From Nakamurella aerolata (GTDB lineage: Bacteria; Actinomycetota; Actinomycetes; Mycobacteriales; Nakamurellaceae), in contig NZ_JABEND010000007.1 in NCBI RefSeq assembly GCF_013002705.1, positions 124,001-188,000 of the forward strand: a DNA stretch of 64,000 bases, read 5' to 3'. Each line of letters begins with the position of its first letter. Positions within the stretch are counted from its first letter, which is position 1. This document shows, piece after piece, positions 57,837 through 64,000 of this stretch. The notes beneath the pieces were generated by a model. It was not told the DNA's origin. It ran no database searches and was given only the letters and a program-made list of their open reading frames with translations. Both the position numbers and the translations under genes were made by a program.

Positions 57837-58880
57837 GTACGTGGCGAGCCGGTCCTGCGATCCCCTCAGGTTGACGACGTTGCCGGTGAAGGCGTTGTAG
57901 GCCAGGTGCGCCAACCCGATGTGCAAACAGCACAATCGCAACCGCTCGTCGAAAGCGGAGACCTGGATTCCGTTGCGCGCGAAGTGTTCTCGGGCTCGGG
58001 CGCGCAAGTCGATGCTGGCGAGGCCAGGCGTCCACGGTGTCCAGAACTCCAGCCAGGCCAGGTCGTACAGCCGGTCGCCGACAAACATGCAGCCCCAGTC
58101 GAACACCGCCCGTAGCCGCGGTGCACCCCCGCCGGGGTCCACCAGCACATTGCGATTGATCAGGTCCGAATGCACCCAGCCAACCTCGATGTCGCCGCCG
58201 ACCGCGGCAACTCCGCGGCGCAACCGGTCGATGCCCGTGCGCAGGCTGTGCTCCCCGATCGGACTGTGCCGCAGGCGATCCCGCCAGCCGGCCAGCCTGC
58301 CCGCCGGCGGGTCGTCCCCGACCGAGAGCAGGTACTCGGGGTAGCTGCGGCCGAGCCCGACGGCCGCAGCGTCGACGTCCAGTGCCACCCCGGGCCCGGC
58401 CGCGGTGGCGGGCGTGCGCCGCAGATCGGTCGCGGGGTCGCGCCGCTGCAGGGTGTCGAGCGCTGTCAACACCTGATCCAGCACCTGGTTCCAACCGGCA
58501 CCGCCCAGTTCCTCGAGGAACACCCCGGACCGGCGCTGCGACACCGCCAGGTACTCCCCCGGCGCCCACTCGTCCACCGACAGCACCGCGGGGACCGGCA
58601 GCGTCTGGTCCCAGAAGCCGCCGGCCATGGCGTCTTTGGCGAAGTCGTCGAGGTGCCGGCCGATCCTGGCCACCAGCGGCCGCACCGGCTCGCCGGCTCC
58701 GGGCTCAGCCAGGGCCGAGCCCGAGGTCGCGCCATCGGATGGCGCCGCGTCGAACGCATAGGCCACCGACCAGGCTCCGCGGCCGAGCTCCACCGGCGTC
58801 CCGGCAACCCGGTATCGCCTGCCGAGCACCGTCGCCAATCGGTCCGGTGGCACAGCCGTGGTCGGCGCCGCGGAACTCAC
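57831..58880 (-). CDS. aminoglycoside phosphotransferase (APH)-family kinase
   Basis: 349 residues from GTG 58880. The kinase-like fold has an N-terminal ATP lobe (VELGRGAWSVAYAFD), the catalytic Brenner-type loop VHSDLINRNVLVD, and metal-binding FDWGCMFVGDRLYDLAWLEFW. Such proteins phosphorylate antibiotics, homoserine, choline, sugars or other small hydroxyl compounds. The target is unknown and no antibiotic cluster is near. The gene converges with iclR and diverges from a histidine phosphatase, which may suggest a kinase/phosphatase pair, but the 90-bp gap has no shared motif. Confidence 0.85.
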   Translation of the reverse strand: MSSAAPTTAVPPDRLATVLGRRYRVAGTPVELGRGAWSVAYAFDAAPSDGATSGSALAEPGAGEPVRPLVARIGRHLDDFAKDAMAGGFWDQTLPVPAVLSVDEWAPGEYLAVSQRRSGVFLEELGGAGWNQVLDQVLTALDTLQRRDPATDLRRTPATAAGPGVALDVDAAAVGLGRSYPEYLLSVGDDPPAGRLAGWRDRLRHSPIGEHSLRTGIDRLRRGVAAVGGDIEVGWVHSDLINRNVLVDPGGGAPRLRAVFDWGCMFVGDRLYDLAWLEFWTPWTPGLASIDLRARAREHFARNGIQVSAFDERLRLCCLHIGLAHLAYNAFTGNVVNLRGSQDRLATYL

Positions 58881-58970
58881 CGGCTCAGCTTAGGCTGGCC
58901 ACGGGCCGGTAGGCAGCAGCCGCTGCGGCCCGCGATCACCGGATCGGCAACATCGAGAACAGGAGCACCG

Positions 58971-59597
58971 ATGGCCGCACCCAAGGGCAGAATCGCCTTG
59001 TTACGGCACGGCGAGACCGAGTGGAGCCGCAGCGGCCAGCACACTTCGGTGACCGACCTCGACCTGACCGACCGCGGCGTACGGCAGGCGCAGAGCATCC
59101 CGGCGCTGCTGACCGCGCTGGACGTCAAACCCGTTGCGGTACTGGTGAGTCCACGGTTGCGTGCCCAGCGCACCGCCAGTCTTGCCGGGCTCAGCACCAC
59201 CGACATCGACGACGATCTCGCCGAGTGGAGCTACGGCGAGTACGAGGGCATCACCTCGAAGCAGATCCACCAGACCCGGCCGGGTTGGTCGATCTTCACC
59301 GACGGCGCTCCCGGCGGCGAGTCTCCCGCCGAGGTCGGTGCGCGCGCCGACCGGGTGCTCGACCGGGCCGCCGCACTGCTGACAGACGGCGACGTGATCC
59401 TGGTGGGCCACGGGCACATGTCGCGGGTGCTGGCCGCGCGCTGGTGCGGTTTCCCCGTGGCGGCCGGGGCCGCGTTGACCATGGACGCCGCTGCGGTCAC
59501 CCTGCTCGGCTTCTACCACGACGACCGTGCGATCGAGCGGCTCAACGTTCCCGCCGAACTGGCCAGGTCGGAGCAGACCGGACCGGTCACCCCCTGA
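58971..59597 (+). CDS. histidine phosphatase family protein
   Basis: 208 residues from ATG 58971, with AGGAG 5 nt upstream. Phosphoglycerate-mutase-like fold: nucleophile H13 in LLRHGETEW, arginine in SPRLRAQRTASLAG, acidic EWSYGEYEG, and second His in LVGHGHMSRVLAARW. Size and sequence fit the acid-phosphatase / MSMEG_4193 branch rather than metabolic mutase. Substrate unknown. It lies between an APH-type kinase and an SMR pump, with no coupling to either. Confidence 0.92.
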   Translation: MAAPKGRIALLRHGETEWSRSGQHTSVTDLDLTDRGVRQAQSIPALLTALDVKPVAVLVSPRLRAQRTASLAGLSTTDIDDDLAEWSYGEYEGITSKQIHQTRPGWSIFTDGAPGGESPAEVGARADRVLDRAAALLTDGDVILVGHGHMSRVLAARWCGFPVAAGAALTMDAAAVTLLGFYHDDRAIERLNVPAELARSEQTGPVTP

Positions 59598-59653
59598 TTC
59601 ACCGTGGCACGCAGCGACATTCGACCAGGCGACCATGCCGCCGTCCGCCGGGG

Positions 59654-59974
59654 TCAGCGCAGTTCCAGCAGCGCGACACCGACGGCGATCAGCGCGATGC
59701 CGGTCGCCCCGCGCCAGCCGAGCGCCTCGCCGAAGAACAGCGCACCGAGCACCGCGGTGAGTACCACCCCGGTGGCCGCCCAGATCGCGTAGGCCGTGCC
59801 GACCCCCATGCCGCGGCGTAAAACCTGCGCCAGCAACAAGAATGCCCCGAGGTAGCCGACGATCACCGGCACCAGCCATCCCCAACGCGTCACCCCATCT
59901 GCGTTCAGCGCCTTCAACGCCAGCGTCGCGGTGACTTCCAGCGCGATCGCCCCTGCCAGCAACACACCATTCAC
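59654..59974 (-). CDS. small multidrug resistance (SMR) transporter
   Basis: 106 residues from GTG 59974, preferred to the TTG at 59980 because AAAGGA is 6 nt upstream and the conserved Glu then falls at E13, as in SugE. Four membrane helices: VLLAGAIALEVTATLAL, WLVPVIVGYLGAFLLLA, AYAIWAATGVVLTAVLG and GIALIAVGVALLELR. The E13 carboxylate in helix 1 and the helix-3 glycines are intact, so proton-coupled export is likely. It diverges from a tetR gene across a palindrome and is part of an SMR/TetR/DUF5360 module. Confidence 0.92.
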   Translation of the reverse strand: MNGVLLAGAIALEVTATLALKALNADGVTRWGWLVPVIVGYLGAFLLLAQVLRRGMGVGTAYAIWAATGVVLTAVLGALFFGEALGWRGATGIALIAVGVALLELR

Positions 59975-60072
59975 CGACAATCCTTTCCGTTATCTGCCGA
60001 CCGTCTGACCACGGTCCGCCCGCTGTCCATACCGGTCCCGTCCGGGCTTGCCGTCTCCGATCGCATCATTTT

Positions 60073-60096
60073 TGTATACCGCACGTGCGGTACAGT
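60073..60096. promoter_or_regulatory. TetR operator with divergent -10 elements
   Basis: TACCGCACGTGCGGTA (60077-60092) is a perfect 16-bp palindrome. TACAGT (60091-60096, plus) ends 6 nt before the tetR ATG, predicting a leaderless message. TATACA (bases 60073-60078, minus) serves the SMR gene. Both -10 elements touch the palindrome, so bound TetR would block both. Confidence 0.68.
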
Positions 60097-60102
60097 AAAC
60101 CC

Positions 60103-60648
60103 ATGGAACATCGTCGCAGTGCAGAAGTGCGATCGGACATCCTGCGCGCCACCGCGCGGGTGGTGGCGCGTGACGGCGCCGAGAAGCTCACCGTCAACAG
60201 CGCGGCGAAAGAAGCCTGTCTGAGCGTCGGAGGGTTGCGCTATCACTTCCCGTCGAAGCGGGAACTGCTGGTCGGCCTGGTGGCGCACACCGTCGACGGT
60301 TTCGACCAGGCCATCGCCGCCGCCGGCACCGCGCCCGGCGACCGCACCATGGCCTACATCGCCGCCACCCTCACCGATTCCGGGGACTGCGAACCGGCGG
60401 CGGCATTGGTCGCGGCCGCCGCCGTCGACTCCAGCCTGCTCGACGTGCTGCGGCAACACTTCCGGCGTTGGCAGACCGCCCTTGACGACGACGGGGTGGA
60501 TCCGGCGATCGCCACCCTGGTCCGACTGACCATGGACGGTTGGTGGCTCGCCGCGTTCCTGAAGCTGGCCCCGCCCGGCCGGCGCCGCACCGCCGAGATC
60601 CGAACACAACTGGAACACCTTGTGGCGCAAGGGGTCAAAGGTGTCTGA
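60103..60648 (+). CDS. TetR-family regulator of the SMR module
   Basis: 181 residues from ATG 60103; an in-frame ATG-less extension upstream would run through the operator and is rejected. The N-terminal helix-turn-helix (VRSDILRATARVVARDGAEKLTVNSAAKEACLSVGGLRYHFPSKRELLV) is standard. The ligand domain is all-helical. It overlaps the DUF5360 gene by 8 bp and diverges from the SMR pump. Repression of the pump and of its own operon through the 60077-60092 palindrome is the expected function. The corepressor or inducer is unknown. Confidence 0.92.
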   Translation: MEHRRSAEVRSDILRATARVVARDGAEKLTVNSAAKEACLSVGGLRYHFPSKRELLVGLVAHTVDGFDQAIAAAGTAPGDRTMAYIAATLTDSGDCEPAAALVAAAAVDSSLLDVLRQHFRRWQTALDDDGVDPAIATLVRLTMDGWWLAAFLKLAPPGRRRTAEIRTQLEHLVAQGVKGV

Positions 60649-61120
60649 CCGGGTAAGCCACGGACCCGGCGAGCCTGGCCGGCGCGGCGATCAGCGGGTG
60701 GTGCGGCGGATCAAGACCACCATGCTCTGGACCGATCTAGGCTTCTTGGGCTACTGGCTGGCCACCGCCTTCGGCTTGCTCGCGGTGACCGGCGGGGAGC
60801 TGATGGACGACTGGAACTGGTCGTTCTTCGGCCTCGATCTGGTGGCCATCGCCACCGGTTTGACCGGGCTGGCCCTGGCGCGGCGGCGACACCCGGCGTC
60901 CTGGGCGCTGATGACGGTGTCACTGGCGCTGACCGCTGCCGCCGGCCTGATGGCGCTGAATTTCTTGGCGCTCCGCGGCGATTTCCAGCTCGCCTGGTGG
61001 TTGCCGAACGCCTGGCTGCTGCTGTTCCCACTGGTGGCGCTGACGCTGCTGATCCGCGGCGGTCACCTGAACCTGGTGCCACGCTCGGCAGCCGGTCCGG
61101 CCGCCGGACCCGCCGACTAG
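60641..61120 (+). CDS. DUF5360-like small membrane protein (YvaD-like)
   Basis: 159 residues from GTG 60641, overlapping the tetR stop by 8 bp, with AAGGGG 6 nt upstream. Four membrane helices (LGFLGYWLATAFGLLAV, FFGLDLVAIATGLTGLAL, ALMTVSLALTAAAGLMALN, WLPNAWLLLFPLVALTLLI) follow a basic 30-residue N terminus. WSFFGLDLVAIATG and NAWLLLFP match what I know of the DUF5360 family. As I recall, Bacillus subtilis yvaD-yvaE-yvaF (DUF5360, SMR, TetR) has the same trio, suggesting a functional partner of the pump. The mechanism is unknown. Confidence 0.78.
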   Translation: MSDRVSHGPGEPGRRGDQRVVRRIKTTMLWTDLGFLGYWLATAFGLLAVTGGELMDDWNWSFFGLDLVAIATGLTGLALARRRHPASWALMTVSLALTAAAGLMALNFLALRGDFQLAWWLPNAWLLLFPLVALTLLIRGGHLNLVPRSAAGPAAGPAD

Positions 61121-61234
61121 TTCGCCCGGACTCCCGCGACCGGCTCCGCGGGCTGCCCACATCGGAGATCACCCGCGGAATTGCCGACGCAAGGCCGGTG
61201 CGGAAGATCGCCGAAGCCCGCTGACCAGCAGCGG

Positions 61235-61666
61235 TCAGGATTCGTCCGGACCGAACAGCGCGGGAAACTTGCCGATCCATTCGGTGGCGGGACGCGTCAG
61301 CAACAGGGTGCCGGTCGCCAGCGCCACCGCGATCAGGCCGATCCCCCACGGCCATTGGCCGCTGCCGGTGATCAACCAGATGCCGATCGCGCCGACAATG
61401 ATCTGCACGACGATGGCGGCGGTGCGCCCCCACCGGCGTCCGCGCAGCAGAGCGTTCCCGACGGCGGCGATGAACAGCATGATCGCCGTGAAGTAACAGA
61501 GCTGGGCGATCAGCTCGCCCGTCCTTGCATCATTCTTGATGCCGGACACCGCGGTGGCGACGACGAACACCAACAGCCCCAACGCTTCTGCCAGCACCAG
61601 CACGCCAGCAGCCTTCACCGGTGCCGGCGGCGGGATGGAGATCGGCGGCGGATCTGCTGGGCTCAC
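61235..61666 (-). CDS. four-helix small membrane protein, function unknown
   Basis: 143 residues from GTG 61666. No ribosome-binding site, but TACCCT lies 7 nt upstream on the minus strand, as in a leaderless gene. After a Pro-rich start (VSPADPPPISIPPPAPV) four helices follow: VLVLAEALGLLVFVVATAV, CYFTAIMLFIAAVGNALL, AAIVVQIIVGAIGIWLI and GIGLIAVALATGTLLL, then GRRWGR-type basic loops and a short C-terminal tail. I do not recognise the family. It diverges from a lipid kinase gene through mirrored promoters, so shared control is likely. Confidence 0.8.
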   Translation of the reverse strand: MSPADPPPISIPPPAPVKAAGVLVLAEALGLLVFVVATAVSGIKNDARTGELIAQLCYFTAIMLFIAAVGNALLRGRRWGRTAAIVVQIIVGAIGIWLITGSGQWPWGIGLIAVALATGTLLLTRPATEWIGKFPALFGPDES

Positions 61667-61670
61667 GCCG

Positions 61671-61719
61671 GTCAGGGTATCCGCCGCCGGAGTCACCGCC
61701 GCACTGCCGATACCCTGAC
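61671..61719. promoter_or_regulatory. mirror-image divergent promoters
   Basis: GTCAGGGTATC (61671-61681) and its exact reverse complement GATACCCTGAC (61709-61719) are 27 bp apart. Each carries TACCCT as -10 pointing outward, 7 nt before GTG 61666 on the minus strand and 10 nt before ATG 61727 on the plus strand. The 11-bp arms may also be a regulator-binding pair. Confidence 0.6.
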
Positions 61720-61726
61720 GGCCGTC

Positions 61727-62671
61727 ATGCGCGCCGTGCTGATCGTCAACCCGCACGCCACCTCGACCACCGAGCGTCGGCGCGATCTGCTGACCCACGC
61801 GTTCGCGGGCGAGCTCGACCTGCAGGTGGTGCACACCGCCGGTCGCGGGCACGCCGCCGACATCGCCGCCGCCGCGGCGGCCGACGGGGTCGCGCTGGTG
61901 CTGGTGCACGGCGGCGACGGGACGGTCAACGAGACCGTGAACGGTCTGCTCGCCGCCGGGGTGCGAGCAGACAACCCGATGCTCGCGGTGATCCCGGGCG
62001 GCTCCACCAATGTGTTCGCCAGAGCCGTCGGAGTACCGGCCGACCCCACCGACGCGGTGGAACATCTGCTCTCCTCCCTCGAGGCGCAGCGACCGCCGCG
62101 GTCGGTGTCGCTCGGCCGCGCCGGCCAGCGCTACTTCACCTTCAACGCCGGCATGGGCATCGACGCCGACGTGGTGCGGCGGGTGGAGCAGCATCGCGCG
62201 CTCGGCAAGCCGATCTCCAACAGCCTGCACGTACGGCAGGCCATCGCCGCCTACCGGGAGCGCAATCGCGGCTGGTCTGGGCCGCTGACCCTGACGCTGC
62301 CCGGCACCGAACCGATCAGCGGCTGCCGGCTGGCCTTCGTGTCCAACGTGTCGCCATGGACCTACCTGCACGGACGCGCCATTCGCACCAACCCGGACAC
62401 CTCCGCCGATCACGGCCTCGGGGTGTTCGCGGCGACCTCGCTGTCCGCACCCACCGTGCTGCGCACCGTCGCCCAGCTGTTGCGCTCCAAGCCGGGGCAC
62501 GGGCCGCACGGCTCGGCGCTGATCAGGGCCGACGACGTCGGCTGGGTACGGCTGCAGGTGGCCGACCCGTCCGGTCCCGGCGTCGGGGTGCAAACGGACG
62601 GCGACTACCTGGGCGAGTACACCGAGGTGGAGTTCGTCTCGGTACCGAACGCTCTCAAGGTGCTGGTCTGA
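61727..62671 (+). CDS. diacylglycerol/lipid kinase family protein
   Basis: 314 residues from ATG 61727. DagK/YegS-type catalytic domain: nucleotide-binding NPHATSTTERRRDLL and VHGGDGTVNETVNGLL (G62-E69), then AVIPGGSTNVFARAVG. The C-terminal beta domain ends with QTDGDYLGEYTEVEFVSVPNAL, containing the conserved D-G-E-like acidic site (here DGDYLGE). It phosphorylates diacylglycerol or a related lipid at the membrane with ATP and magnesium. Upstream leader is at most a few bases if the mirrored promoter is correct. An 11-bp hairpin lies 100 bp after the stop. Confidence 0.92.
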   Translation: MRAVLIVNPHATSTTERRRDLLTHAFAGELDLQVVHTAGRGHAADIAAAAAADGVALVLVHGGDGTVNETVNGLLAAGVRADNPMLAVIPGGSTNVFARAVGVPADPTDAVEHLLSSLEAQRPPRSVSLGRAGQRYFTFNAGMGIDADVVRRVEQHRALGKPISNSLHVRQAIAAYRERNRGWSGPLTLTLPGTEPISGCRLAFVSNVSPWTYLHGRAIRTNPDTSADHGLGVFAATSLSAPTVLRTVAQLLRSKPGHGPHGSALIRADDVGWVRLQVADPSGPGVGVQTDGDYLGEYTEVEFVSVPNALKVLV

Positions 62672-62770
62672 CCGTTCGGTCTTCGGATCACGCACCGCAC
62701 ACCGACCGAGCACACCGAGCGCCTCAACGGCGAGTGGAGATTCGCCGGTTCGTCCGGGGAGACGCCTGGC

Positions 62771-62806
62771 GATCGTCCGGTCCGGAGCGGGCTGTACCGG
62801 ACGATC
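62771..62806 (+). terminator. hairpin downstream of the lipid kinase gene
   Basis: GATCGTCCGGT (62771-62781) pairs perfectly with ACCGGACGATC (62796-62806) around a 14-nt loop. Only a short CCTTACG follows, so termination is possible but not certain. Confidence 0.5.
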
Positions 62807-63472
62807 CCTTACGCCCAAACGGGTGAACTTATTGACCGGACAACAAGAAACCACTGGTCAACCCTTTGCTGAATCGATCCCATCAGGCAAGATGGACAAG
62901 GGTATGGCGCCGTGTCGACCGGGATGTCGCGGGCGCCGGCACATCGCAGCGAGACGTCGAGTGCGGATGGTGACCACCCCGCCGGCCATGCCGACGGCAG
63001 CTCACCCGCAGCCCGGCGTTCCTCGGCGCCGAGCATCACCGTCGGCGTTCGAGCGCCGCGACACGCCGGCGTGAGTTAGATAACCCGGCTGTCGCTAGCT
63101 CTTGACATCACGACGTCGCGTGGAAGCATTCTTTCGGCCGCGTTCATCCGCGGTCGCGCGCCGACAGGCGCGAGCAACACTGCGCACGCCGGGTGTCCCA
63201 GACGGACGTCCTGCCCAGCCGGACGCGTTCGCCCACAACGGCGAACCCGCGAGCGGGTCGGCAGTGCGGGGTCGGGAGAACGGCGCAACGATGCGCCCGG
63301 CGCCCGACACAACGGGCATACCAATGCCTCGGCCGGGCCACCGGCCGAAACGCCGCTGGGCGGGATCGGCGTCCCTCCCGGTCACAGACTTTAGCCGGGC
63401 CGCCACCGCGGCCGACAACCGGGCTCCGGCCCACGAATGGTCCCACCAGGGCCTTGAAGGAGAGCACCACCC
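62807..63472 (+). promoter_or_regulatory. long upstream region of the whiB gene
   Basis: No supported protein gene. A short AT-rich patch (62825-62900) contains TTGACC/GGTCAA arms. TTGACA at 63102-63107 followed by AGCATTCTTT near 63125-63134 is the best promoter; it would give a leader of about 330 nt. A perfect 8-bp hairpin (TCGGCCGG/CCGGCCGA, 63329-63348) lies in that leader. GAAGGAGAG at 63456-63464 is the ribosome-binding site. A 55-codon frame (62912-63079) was considered and left out. Confidence 0.4.
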
Positions 63473-63724
63473 ATGGATTGGCGTCACCGCGCGATCTGCC
63501 GCGACGAAGACCCCGAGTTGTTCTTCCCCATCGGGAACTCGGGTCCTGCGCTGCTGCAGATCGCAGAAGCAAAGGCAGTGTGTGAGCGCTGCCCGGTGAT
63601 CAGCGAATGCCTGGCGTGGGCACTGGAGTCCGGCCAGGATGCCGGCGTGTGGGGCGGCATGAGCGAGGACGAGCGTCGCGCCCTCAAGCGCCGCAGGGCC
63701 CGCGCCCGCGCCCGCAGCCTTTAG
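63473..63724 (+). CDS. whiB1: WhiB-family iron-sulfur regulator, WhiB1-like
   Basis: 83 residues from ATG 63473. The four cluster cysteines are C9, C37, C40 and C46, exactly as in WhiB1, with the C-x2-C-x5-C arrangement. The G[VI]WGG turn (GVWGGMSEDERR) and a basic C-terminal DNA-binding tail (KRRRARARAR) complete it. WhiB proteins bind a [4Fe-4S] cluster sensitive to nitric oxide and act with the primary sigma factor. The neighbour on the other side is a PdtaS-like kinase, as in M. tuberculosis (Rv3219-Rv3220c), which supports the WhiB1 (WblE) assignment. Confidence 0.95.
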   Translation: MDWRHRAICRDEDPELFFPIGNSGPALLQIAEAKAVCERCPVISECLAWALESGQDAGVWGGMSEDERRALKRRRARARARSL

Positions 63725-63729
63725 TACCC

Positions 63730-63882
63730 GGCGTTTCGACGCGCAGCCTTTGGACGGCCAGCCTTTCGACCCAGCCTTTGGACGGCCAGCCTTTCGACCC
63801 AGCCTTAGCCCCACAGCCTTTCCACGCGCGGCCTCAGCCCGACAGCCTTCCGGCCCGCCTTTCGACGCCAGCCTTCCCGGGC
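63730..63882. repeat. AGCCTTT repeat array between the convergent whiB and kinase genes
   Basis: Two exact 28-bp units (63745-63772 and 63773-63800, each with AGCCTTTGGACGGCC then AGCCTTTCGACCC) are flanked by degenerate AGCCTT(T)/GCCTTTCGAC copies up to about 63880. The whole gap between the two stops is made of this motif. Confidence 0.85.
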
Positions 63883-63899
63883 CGCCCACGCCGCCGGCA

Positions 63900-64000
63900 C
63901 TAGGAACGGCGGGTGAGCGGGATCCTGATCTCGGCCTCGCTGCCGGGTCCGTCCTCGCGCGAGCGCATGCTGATCGACCCTCCGAGTTCGGAATCCACCA
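63900..64000 (-). CDS. pdtaS: C-terminal end of a sensor histidine kinase (PdtaS-like), truncated by the window edge
   Basis: The last 33 codons of a minus-strand gene are visible: VDSELGGSISMRSREDGPGS followed by EAEIRIPLTRRS and a TAG stop at 63900-63902. LGGS-x-(10-12)-GT/S-E-(V/A)-x-(I/F)-x-(I/L)-P is the end of a HATPase domain. Convergent placement next to whiB1 matches Rv3220c (PdtaS), the kinase of the PdtaS/PdtaR system. Everything upstream is outside the window. Confidence 0.75.
   Translation of the reverse strand, partial: VDSELGGSISMRSREDGPGSEAEIRIPLTRRS

Noticed and set aside
62912-63079. 55-codon plus-strand frame starting GTG and ending TAG, upstream of whiB
   Set aside because: Third-position GC is only moderately high, there is no ribosome-binding site and no recognisable sequence; the stop lies in the probable whiB promoter region. 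Possible but not supportable.
63730-63882. CRISPR-like array
   Set aside because: Units are 28 bp directly abutting, without unique spacers, and no cas genes are present; it is a tandem repeat.
63095-63889. 264-codon minus-strand frame opposite whiB
   Set aside because: Composed of Arg/Lys/Gly/Ala shadow sequence and the AGCCTTT repeat; whiB on the plus strand has all four cluster cysteines.

Overview
This is high-GC DNA from an actinobacterium (Actinomycetota). The evidence is a WhiB regulator, a mycobacterial-type multifunctional 2-oxoglutarate enzyme (Kgd), the tRNA-dependent amidotransferase genes gatCAB, a DUF222/HNH protein, strong GC3 codon bias, many GTG starts, 4-bp start/stop overlaps and several likely leaderless promoters. 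Gene order from gatB to etfB follows the Mycobacterium tuberculosis block from gatB (Rv3009c) to fixA (Rv3029c), with different insertions. The species cannot be named from the sequence; a lineage near Nakamurella or Geodermatophilus is only a guess.

Layout. 1-3.4 kb: the end of an unidentified gene, a small nucleoside deoxyribosyltransferase-like protein and a DUF222/HNH protein. 3.5-24.4 kb: a housekeeping block, mostly on the minus strand, with gatC-gatA-gatB, an ACT-domain protein, a deacetylase-like lipoprotein, ligA, an MFS pump with a MarR regulator, iscS-mnmA-(MetE-like), a GNAT/PlsC-like acyltransferase pair, an aldehyde dehydrogenase and etfB-etfA. 24.5-29.1 kb: an ABC transporter plus two-component system, preceded by a 20-bp palindrome. 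29.2-32.2 kb: a Cys/Met-metabolism PLP enzyme and a phytoene-desaturase-like flavoprotein. 32.6-36.8 kb: kgd.

37.1-49.2 kb is a secreted polymer-degradation island: a 1426-residue sedolisin-type protease with Kelch repeats, a GH92 alpha-mannosidase translationally coupled to a GH43 enzyme, and a divergent LacI regulator whose probable operator overlaps the GH92 promoter. 49.2-57.7 kb is a histidine-utilisation operon (hutH-hutU-M20 amidohydrolase-hutF-hutI) diverging from an IclR regulator across one palindrome that contains a -10 element for both directions. 57.8-62.7 kb holds an APH-type kinase, a histidine phosphatase, an SMR pump/TetR/DUF5360 module, a small membrane protein and a diacylglycerol-kinase-like lipid kinase. 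The window closes with whiB1-like DNA and the last codons of a PdtaS-like histidine kinase.

Beyond genes, three things stand out. Short tandem repeats (9, 15, 18, 21, 28, 44 and 60 bp) are unusually frequent, both in frame inside proteins and just outside genes. Symmetric operators sit on divergent promoters at nearly every regulator. At 18.21-18.34 kb an intergenic promoter-like sequence is followed by three consecutive perfect hairpins, a candidate small RNA. I found no insertion sequence, prophage, CRISPR array, tRNA or rRNA gene.
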